Assembly: GCF_002632465.1 (NCBI RefSeq)
Contig: NZ_NIBS01000011.1
Coordinates: 1 to 45,387, forward strand
Direction: 5' to 3'
Source: Xenorhabdus budapestensis
GTDB lineage: Bacteria; Pseudomonadota; Gammaproteobacteria; Enterobacterales; Enterobacteriaceae
Length of the DNA stretch: 45,387 nt
Positions 40,240 to 45,387 of this stretch are shown here, one piece after another. A model generated the notes under the pieces. That model was not told where the DNA came from. It saw only the letters and a list, made by a program, of their open reading frames with translations, and did no database searches. The position numbers and the translations under genes were made by a program. How positions within the stretch are numbered: position 1 is the first letter of the stretch; each line of letters opens with the position of its first letter.

Positions 40240-40494
40240 ATGGATATTAATGAAATTAAAAAAGTACTGATGGAAAAGTTGGTGCTTGATGAAGTTATCG
40301 TTAGCGGTGATGGCAGCCATTTTCAGGTAATTGCAGTGGGTGAAATTTTTGGTGAGCTAAGCCGTGTCAAACAACAGCAGGCAGTTTATGCACCTCTGAT
40401 GGAATATATCGCTGATAACCGTATTCACGCCTTGTCAATTAAAACTTATACACCAGCACAATGGCAACGTGACCGCAAGCTCCAGGGATTTTGA
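40240..40494 (+). CDS. ibaG: BolA-family iron-sulfur/acid-stress protein IbaG
   Basis: A BolA-like protein that in other bacteria binds [2Fe-2S] clusters with Grx4 and is linked to acid stress and envelope integrity. The 84 residues have His27 (GDGSHFQV) and His63 ([12 protein letters not shown]), the positions used as cluster ligands in BolA proteins. It is followed by murA after 57 bp, which contain a small 7-bp hairpin (40498-40517). Confidence 0.95.
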   Translation: MDINEIKKVLMEKLVLDEVIVSGDGSHFQVIAVGEIFGELSRVKQQQAVYAPLMEYIADNRIHALSIKTYTPAQWQRDRKLQGF

Positions 40495-40548
40495 GGTTGT
40501 TTGCTTCGCCGCAAACAGCACACTTTGAATTAAATAAGAGAATCATGA

Positions 40549-41805
<1,257 letters not shown>

Positions 41806-41816
41806 GATAAATATAC

Positions 41817-41844
41817 TCTCTCCCCCAATTTATGAGGGGAGAGA
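41817..41844. terminator. Hairpin between convergent murA and degS
   Basis: A 9-bp stem, TCTCTCCCC (41817-41825) with GGGGAGAGA (41836-41844), lies 12 bp after the murA stop, between two convergent genes. No T-run follows on the plus strand, so its efficiency as a terminator is uncertain. Confidence 0.55.
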
Positions 41845-41912
41845 ATTCGCGGGGGAGAATTTGGGAAAGAGTTGAACTGAAAGCCTGAGCGTTTCCCATC
41901 TAATGATGGATC

Positions 41913-42971
41913 TCAGTGTTCATCAAATTCCTCAATCGTAATGTTGAAAGTGAGAGTTTGGTCATCGCGCAAGACGGTAACAGGAACGACGCTACCGGGA
42001 CGGATTTCAGCAACCTGATCCATTATTTCGGGAGGTGAAATTGCAGGCTTGTGGTTGAAGCTAATGATGATATCCCCCACTTGAATACCTGCCTTTTTCG
42101 CGGGGCTGCCCGGTAAAAGTTGGAAAACCCGAACTCCCTGAATTTGATGAATATTGGTTCCTGAAGAACGAATATTAGGCAATTCTTTTGTTGAAATACC
42201 AATATATCCTCTGATAACTCGTCCATCACGGATTAATTTCTGCATGATTTTTGTTGCAAGCTCTGTGGGAATAGCAAATCCTAATCCTTCAGGAGTAGAA
42301 CCAAATTCAGACTTATCAAATGACAGTGTATTGATGCCCACCAGCTCCCCCAATGTATTGACCAGTGCGCCGCCGGAACTACCCTGATTAATTGACGCGT
42401 CTGTTTGCAGAAAATTCTGTCGCCGTGTCGGGCTGAGTCCGACACGCCCGGTCGCACTGATAATGCCTTGAGTAATCGTCTGCCCTAAGTTGTAAGGGTT
42501 GCCGATTGCCAGCACGATATCGCCCACATAGGGAGTGTGTTTGAGATTGATCGGGATCACTGGGAGATTTTCGGCGTTTATCTTGAGGACAGCTAGATCG
42601 GTCGGGCCATCAGAGCCTACCAACAGCGCCTCATAAAAACGCCCATCTTGCAACGCCACAATAATAGATCCCACTTTATTGATGACGTGTTTGTTGGTGA
42701 GTATGTAACCCTGTTCACTCATGATGACACCGGAACCCAGTGGGATAAGCTCCCGTGGTTCATGGGAAAAGCTACCTATGCTGGTGCTGTAGATGTTAAC
42801 GACAGCAGGAGCTGCCCGGCGAACGCCCTGACTGTAACTGGAAGGTTTTTCTGTGTCGTTGCTGTATAGGAAATTATTTAACTTATTGGGACGCAGTGAT
42901 GGTATGGCAACCAGTAAAATCGCTGCAATAAGTAATCCTACCAATATGGAGCGCAGTAATTTGATCAGCAT
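41913..42971 (-). CDS. degS: Site-1 protease DegS
   Basis: An inner-membrane-anchored trypsin-like protease that senses unfolded outer membrane proteins through its PDZ domain and cuts RseA to release sigma-E. The 352 residues have an N-terminal anchor helix (about 5-24), the triad His95 (LTNKHVIN), Asp125 (TDLAVLK) and Ser199 (NQGSSGGAL), and a PDZ domain (about 255-345). The usual GNSGG is GSSGG here. The ATG at 42971 matches E. coli; a TTG upstream lacks support. No clear Shine-Dalgarno sequence is visible. Confidence 0.95.
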   Translation of the reverse strand: MLIKLLRSILVGLLIAAILLVAIPSLRPNKLNNFLYSNDTEKPSSYSQGVRRAAPAVVNIYSTSIGSFSHEPRELIPLGSGVIMSEQGYILTNKHVINKVGSIIVALQDGRFYEALLVGSDGPTDLAVLKINAENLPVIPINLKHTPYVGDIVLAIGNPYNLGQTITQGIISATGRVGLSPTRRQNFLQTDASINQGSSGGALVNTLGELVGINTLSFDKSEFGSTPEGLGFAIPTELATKIMQKLIRDGRVIRGYIGISTKELPNIRSSGTNIHQIQGVRVFQLLPGSPAKKAGIQVGDIIISFNHKPAISPPEIMDQVAEIRPGSVVPVTVLRDDQTLTFNITIEEFDEH

Positions 42972-43020
42972 GGCATTATTCAATAATCAATAAGTTAAAA
43001 AAGCATAGCACAGAAGCGAG

Positions 43021-43050
43021 CAGACACAGCTTATGCTGTGTCTGCCTTTT
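43021..43050 (+). terminator. Hairpin with T-tract between degQ and degS
   Basis: A perfect 10-bp stem, CAGACACAGC (43021-43030) with GCTGTGTCTG (43035-43044), around TTAT is followed by CCTTTT on the plus strand. Both neighbours are on the minus strand, where the flank is not T-rich. It may still slow degQ transcripts, or it may end an antisense RNA. Confidence 0.6.
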
Positions 43051-43070
43051 CTATACCTTTTATCTTTCAG

Positions 43071-43100
43071 ATTGTTTGTTGTCACATTGTTTGTTGTCAC
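43071..43100 (-). repeat. Perfect tandem repeat, 15 bp x 2, after degQ
   Basis: ATTGTTTGTTGTCAC occurs twice in direct tandem (43071-43085 and 43086-43100). It lies 35 bp beyond the degQ stop. Confidence 0.9.
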
Positions 43101-43134
43101 ACTACAACCTGAAATTCATAGAGGTATATATTGA

Positions 43135-44514
43135 TTAATTATGCAGCAACAGGTAAATGTTATCGCTACCACGCAGAATATTCAGGGCAATAACGGATGG
43201 TTTTTCTTCCAGTATCTTTTGCAGTTCGTTGATGTTTTTAACACGAACATTATTAGCACCGATAATCAAATCATTCTTCTGCAAACCGACCATTGCCGCT
43301 GATGAATTTTTGGCAACTGCATCGACTTTTACGCCAGGAGTGTTATTGACTATGCTAGTGCTGAGAGTTGCACCTTGCAGAGCAATACTCAGTTTTTCCG
43401 CTTTAGTTGCCTGATTTTCACTGTTTTCCAGTATGACAGTTACTTCCATTGGCTTCCCTTTACGCAGTAAACCAACTTTGACCTCTTTACCTGGAAGGGT
43501 AGTGCCAATCTTCGCCCTTAACTCAGCAAAGCTATTAATTTTTTTGCCATCAATGGAGACCAGCACATCTCCTGGCTTAATACCGGCTTTAGCCGCAGCA
43601 GATTTAGGCGTGACTTCACTGACAAATGCACCTTGTTGTGCATCAATATTCAGTGCTTTGGCGATATCTGCTGACATTTCGGTGCCTCTGATACCGAGCA
43701 GGCCACGTTTTACTTCACCATGAGCAATCAGCTGATCTGCTAAGTTCTTGGCCATATTACTTGGGATTGCAAAACCAATACCAACATTGCCACCGCTTGG
43801 TGCGACGATAGCGGTATTAATGCCGATAAGCTCCCCTTTCAGGTTAATCAGAGCACCACCAGAGTTACCTCGGTTAATGGAAGCATCGGTCTGAATAAAG
43901 TTTTCCAGACCTTCCAGATTCAGGCCACTACGGCCAAGGGCGGAAATGATCCCTGAGGTAACGGTTTGCCCTAGCCCAAATGGGTTGCCGATGGCAACAG
44001 CATAGTCACCGACACGTAGCTGATCTGAGTTAGCAAATTTGATGGCAGTCAGATTTTTGGCATCTTTTAACTGTAAAAGAGCAATGTCAGTTTGTGGGTC
44101 ACGCCCGATGAGTTTGGCCGAATATTCACGCCCGTCGTTTAGCTGGACTTTAATTTTATCTGCATTGTTGATGACGTGATTGTTAGTAAGTACGTACCCT
44201 TTATCGACATTGATAATGACACCAGAACCTAATCCCTGGAATGGACGGCTTCTTTTTTCCATTGGCGGAAAACCTGGCCCAAAGAAGAATTGGAAGTCTT
44301 CTGGTAGCTGGAGCTGTTGGGTTTGCACCTCAGTACCAGCAACATGTACGGAAACGACGGAAGGAAGAACTTTTTCCAGCATTGGAGCCAGGCTCGGCAA
44401 TTCTTGAGAGGCCATGGCAGCAGGTAAAGCTGCATTACTTACTATTGGAACCGAAGCCAAAGATAATCCAATACTGATCGCGAGTGCGCTGAGCAATGTG
44501 TTTTTACTTTTCAT
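43135..44514 (-). CDS. degQ: Periplasmic serine endoprotease DegQ (HtrA family)
   Basis: A periplasmic protease-chaperone that degrades misfolded envelope proteins. The 459 residues have a signal peptide (about 1-28, ending SNA), the triad His113 (LTNNHVIN), Asp143 (TDIALLQ) and Ser218 (NRGNSGGAL), and two PDZ domains (about 275-365 and 380-455). The short LA-loop region (QLPEDFQFFFGPGFPPMEKR) favours DegQ over DegP. It stands next to degS, as in E. coli. A possible sigma-E promoter lies upstream. Confidence 0.94.
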   Translation of the reverse strand: MKSKNTLLSALAISIGLSLASVPIVSNAALPAAMASQELPSLAPMLEKVLPSVVSVHVAGTEVQTQQLQLPEDFQFFFGPGFPPMEKRSRPFQGLGSGVIINVDKGYVLTNNHVINNADKIKVQLNDGREYSAKLIGRDPQTDIALLQLKDAKNLTAIKFANSDQLRVGDYAVAIGNPFGLGQTVTSGIISALGRSGLNLEGLENFIQTDASINRGNSGGALINLKGELIGINTAIVAPSGGNVGIGFAIPSNMAKNLADQLIAHGEVKRGLLGIRGTEMSADIAKALNIDAQQGAFVSEVTPKSAAAKAGIKPGDVLVSIDGKKINSFAELRAKIGTTLPGKEVKVGLLRKGKPMEVTVILENSENQATKAEKLSIALQGATLSTSIVNNTPGVKVDAVAKNSSAAMVGLQKNDLIIGANNVRVKNINELQKILEEKPSVIALNILRGSDNIYLLLHN

Positions 44515-44540
44515 TGAATACGTTCTCTTACATACCTAAG

Positions 44541-44570
44541 CCAGAAAAGGAAAATCGTACTTAAAATTCC
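44541..44570 (-). promoter_or_regulatory. Candidate sigma-E promoter of degQ
   Basis: On the minus strand GGAATTT (44564-44570; one change from the sigma-E -35 GGAACTT) is followed after 18 bp by TCTGG (44541-44545; close to TCTGA). The -10 would lie 27 bp before the degQ ATG. The spacing is at the long end for sigma-E, so this is tentative. Confidence 0.3.
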
Positions 44571-44611
44571 CATCTCATAAGGAAATTCTGTTTTCTGAGA
44601 AATTACACTGA

Positions 44612-44627
44612 TTGAGACAGGTCTCAA
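44612..44627. promoter_or_regulatory. 16-bp dyad upstream of degQ
   Basis: TTGAGAC (44612-44618) and GTCTCAA (44621-44627) form a perfect 7-2-7 dyad about 100 bp upstream of the degQ start. This fits the size of a dimeric regulator's operator. I do not recognise which regulator. Confidence 0.4.
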
Positions 44628-44764
44628 GCATAATTGTTTCGTTGCAGTTATGACTACCAAGTATTCAGCAAAGTTCACTAATAATGTAGTTTTGTTGAAT
44701 GTCTTTACAGGGATTTACCTGAGTAAAAAATAAAAAACAAACATATACAACAGGATAAAGTAAC

Positions 44765-44794
44765 TTGCCGTGGCACCGATTGTTACCACGGCAA
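44765..44794 (-). terminator. Hairpin after zapG
   Basis: A 9-bp perfect stem, TTGCCGTGG (44765-44773) with CCACGGCAA (44786-44794), begins 7 bp after the zapG stop on the minus strand. It is followed by GTTACTTTATCC, a weak T-tract. Confidence 0.7.
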
Positions 44795-44800
44795 GAGGAT

Positions 44801-45205
44801 TTATTGTTTTTGGTCTTGAATTGGACGAAACAGGCCGGATGCACCTTCAGAATAGTCTCGCGGAGGCATATCGGTGACGATTTGATTAGTATCGGTCTTG
44901 GATTCGTTAAGACGGTAATTAAAGGGATTATCCTGTACAGGCATGTTTGGCATCAGTTCATTGGAGCTTTTGGCCATATGCTGATACAACTGGCGATAAT
45001 CGCGAGCCATATTATCTAGCAATTCAGCGCTGCGGGCAAAATGACTGACCAGCTCTTTGCGATACTCTTCAAGTTCTGCCCGATTTTTCTCCAGTTCTGC
45101 TTGTACAGCATTTTGCTGCCGCAATTTTGTGCTGCCAAAGCGGACAGCCAGTGCTCCGATGATAAAACCAATAATTAATCCGATCAGTGCGTATTCCCAA
45201 GTCAT
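44801..45205 (-). CDS. zapG: Z-ring/envelope-associated protein ZapG (YhcB)
   Basis: An inner-membrane protein linked to cell division and envelope biogenesis. The 134 residues have one N-terminal membrane helix (about 2-22, MTWEYALIGLIIGFIIGALA), a coiled coil (about 28-85), and a disordered, polar tail. It corresponds to E. coli YhcB (132). It is on the same strand as degQ and degS and precedes them, as in E. coli. The 182 bp beyond it to the window end contain no start I can support. Confidence 0.94.
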   Translation of the reverse strand: MTWEYALIGLIIGFIIGALAVRFGSTKLRQQNAVQAELEKNRAELEEYRKELVSHFARSAELLDNMARDYRQLYQHMAKSSNELMPNMPVQDNPFNYRLNESKTDTNQIVTDMPPRDYSEGASGLFRPIQDQKQ

Positions 45206-45387
45206 GGCAACTCCTTTATTAACATCACAGCTATCACTATAACCGCTAATTCAGTCAGAGTGGAATATTGATTATTATTTAATTAATTTAACGCGATGCT
45301 CGACTTTTATGATGAGTTGAAATGACATAGCCGCTCCTTTATAACTTTAAGTCGTCAAAAATAGAGAAATAAAGGAACAAAAGGCTA

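Overview
The window reads as a chromosomal segment of a low-GC enterobacterium of the Morganellaceae, most likely Xenorhabdus (Photorhabdus is the alternative). The basis is close similarity of the housekeeping proteins to their E. coli counterparts, moderately low GC, ERIC repeats, a type II aroQ upstream of accB, no csrD between acuI and mreB, and a barnase/barstar pair. I compared families from memory; no search was run.

Layout. 1-3030 is an AT-rich graveyard. It holds a ~310 bp block bounded by 26-bp inverted repeats, a decayed Ail/OmpX-family outer membrane protein gene carrying a shortened ERIC, the right two thirds of an IS1-type element, an orphan YD/RHS-repeat ORF and an ISAs1-type transposase tail. 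3037-10898 (minus strand) is fis, dusB, prmA, panF-yhdT, accC-accB-aroQ and acuI. 11529-22656 (plus strand) is mreBCD-maf-rng-yhdP-nitrilase-tldD. 22687-24020 is an accessory island: a full 127-bp ERIC, a barnase-like RNase, its barstar inhibitor and the tail of a D-2-hydroxyacid dehydrogenase. 24021-27973 holds darP and, divergently, pmbA (tldE), then rnk and a periplasmic broad-spectrum amino-acid racemase of the Bsr type. 28368-36721 (minus strand) is npr-rapZ-ptsN-hpf-rpoN-lptB-lptA-lptC-kdsC-kdsD-yrbG. 36950-41805 (plus strand) is mlaFEDCB-ibaG-murA. 41913-45205 (minus strand) is degS, degQ and zapG.

Theme. The conserved genes are dominated by envelope construction: cell shape (mreBCD), phospholipid and LPS transport (yhdP, mla, lpt, kds), peptidoglycan (murA, racemase), fatty-acid initiation (accBC), and envelope proteolysis (degS, degQ). 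With them come nitrogen-PTS/sigma-54 regulation (npr, ptsN, rpoN, rapZ) and ribosome or RNA factors (prmA, dusB, rng, hpf, darP). Both partners of the TldD/TldE protease lie within 4 kb of each other, whereas they are far apart in E. coli, so the tldD-to-npr part appears to be a rearranged junction where accessory genes accumulate.

The most unusual features are the secreted barnase/barstar module beside an ERIC, the periplasmic racemase placed after the nitrogen-PTS operon, the remnants in the first 3 kb, the absence of csrD, and several 10-15-bp tandem duplications at gene borders. I found no complete new multi-gene system. Starts were corrected where upstream extensions lacked family similarity or a ribosome-binding site.
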